Positions 5,727-6,619 of a DNA stretch of 6,619 bases are shown here, in pieces. The stretch covers positions 1-6,619 of the forward strand of contig JAEOUN010000016.1 of the NCBI GenBank assembly GCA_016839245.1, given 5' to 3'. The stretch is from Candidatus Thorarchaeota archaeon. GTDB lineage: Archaea > Asgardarchaeota > Thorarchaeia > Thorarchaeales > Thorarchaeaceae. Position 1 is the first letter of the stretch; each line of letters starts with the position of its first letter. The notes beneath the pieces are model-generated. The model saw only the letters and a list, made by a program, of their open reading frames with translations. It had not been told where the DNA came from and made no database searches. Made by a program: the position numbers and the translations under genes.

Positions 5727-6572
5727 CTACTTATTATTCCTAGATTTTAGCAGTGGATTAATGATGCAGAGTATTCCGAGAGTCAGCCACAAGACAGACC
5801 ACATAATTCGTGGTATGATACTTGGATAAAAGCAAGTATAGATGAATGCATCAAAGGGAGCTAATCGCATATACGCTGACTCGGTAACAACTCCAAACCA
5901 TGCATAATCAACCGGAATGGGAAAGAATGAGCATCCTGTGTATCTCCAGCGATATATACCTGCAGATACACTCACCTTTGCTGCTACCATGTTCAGATGA
6001 ATCTGATACACAATTGGCAGATACACAATGAATAGGCCAATGATTATCACACTTCTTACAGGGTGGTCTTTTAGATTGGCTACAATCACCTCTATTCTAC
6101 TTCTGAAAGAAGGAGGAGCAGGTTCTTGTGAAGTATCCTCTACATCCTTTTGGGATCTCCACAACAATCTCTCTTCCTTCTCCTCCTCAGCCCACTCTTG
6201 ATCGGATTCACTTTCTGTCTTTAATCTATCAGAGAATCTCACAAAGGCATACCCCACAAGGAACTGAATTGGGATTGGCCCAACATAGGCGGGGATTGAC
6301 AATTGGATGACATGAATTGAATCATAAAGACCCACGAGTATTGGAGGAATGAGTGAGAGATACCCTACTATCATGACATTTCTTCTTGGAATATCAGCAG
6401 CATGATATCGGATCACTTGAGCTGCAAAAATGATGGTTAAGAACCAAATAGGAAATGTAATGAATAGAATGGTGGGATTCAGAGGATAGAACCCGTACCC
6501 CCTCACACCAAGCCCCCATGAATCAGAGTGATGCTGAGCTGGAAAATATGCCCAAAGAACTGCAATGACCAT
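5727..6572 (-). CDS. Multi-pass membrane protein with acidic cytoplasmic-type linker, 5' end uncertain
   Basis: The 281-residue product has two hydrophobic halves joined by a charged linker. The first half has helices at about 32-54, 66-88 and 94-112. Residues 117-155 are rich in Glu, Asp and Ser (SESDQEWAEEEKEER). The second half has a helix at 172-192 and a hydrophobic stretch at 242-274. Residues 40-117 resemble residues 66-142 of the facing 156-residue protein (F-P-x8-A-x2-V-x-R, G-x-L, P-I-P-x-x-x-L, F-V-R). Residues 171-258 resemble that protein's N-terminal half (P-[VL]-R, A-G-[IL], Y-P or F-P near the last helix), so the gene may hold one and a half copies of a shared unit. ATG at 6572 has GGAG seven bases upstream. 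However, the frame is open to the right window edge (..GEGYWSDLMVIAVLW..), so the true start may lie outside. It ends in TAG. The family is not recognised. Confidence 0.7.
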   Translation of the reverse strand: MVIAVLWAYFPAQHHSDSWGLGVRGYGFYPLNPTILFITFPIWFLTIIFAAQVIRYHAADIPRRNVMIVGYLSLIPPILVGLYDSIHVIQLSIPAYVGPIPIQFLVGYAFVRFSDRLKTESESDQEWAEEEKEERLLWRSQKDVEDTSQEPAPPSFRSRIEVIVANLKDHPVRSVIIIGLFIVYLPIVYQIHLNMVAAKVSVSAGIYRWRYTGCSFFPIPVDYAWFGVVTESAYMRLAPFDAFIYTCFYPSIIPRIMWSVLWLTLGILCIINPLLKSRNNK

Positions 6573-6619
6573 TAGGTCACTCCAATATCCTTCTCCCTGA
6601 TGATAACCAGCGTCCGTTA

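Overview
This is archaeal DNA. The left half carries RNA polymerase genes on the minus strand: a complete single-chain rpoB (1123 aa, not split into B' and B'') followed directly by the start of rpoA1 (subunit A', cut by the window edge). The tRNA gene just upstream has a non-canonical insertion typical of archaeal tRNA introns, the promoters look like archaeal TATA boxes, and the ribosome-binding sites match the 3' end of archaeal 16S rRNA. An unsplit rpoB argues against the methanogen and halophile lineages that have split genes. The moderate A+T content and many small orphan membrane proteins would suit an Asgard-type or similar mesophilic archaeon, but I cannot prove the lineage from this window.

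Layout. 1-265: rpoA1 5' end (minus). 266-3637: rpoB (minus), stop codon abutting the rpoA1 ATG. 3638-3804: rpoB promoter and leader; the rpoH gene often found just upstream of rpoB in archaea is not there. 3805-3913: tRNA-Lys(UUU) (minus) with an insertion of about 32 nt at the 3' side of the anticodon stem. 3914-4480: mostly non-coding, with overlapping palindromes against the tRNA 5' end, one start-less reading frame (4088-4303, minus) and a hairpin at 4420-4438. 4481-4780: small three-helix membrane protein (minus), its promoter surrounded by three copies of a GATACTT/AAGTATC motif. 4882-4919: a long inverted repeat. 4935-5153: a winged-helix-like reading frame (plus) broken by one in-frame TAG. 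5211-5681 (plus) and 5727-6572 (minus): convergent genes for membrane proteins that appear to share a domain.

How the parts relate. tRNA-Lys, rpoB and rpoA1 lie in one direction and form the information-processing block; rpoB and rpoA1 are almost certainly co-transcribed and translationally coupled. The right half is an accessory region of small membrane proteins beside what looks like a decayed, or amber-interrupted, DNA-binding regulator. The inverted repeats in the divergent 4781-4934 gap are the most likely regulatory sites. I found no CRISPR array, insertion sequence, rRNA or known defence system.
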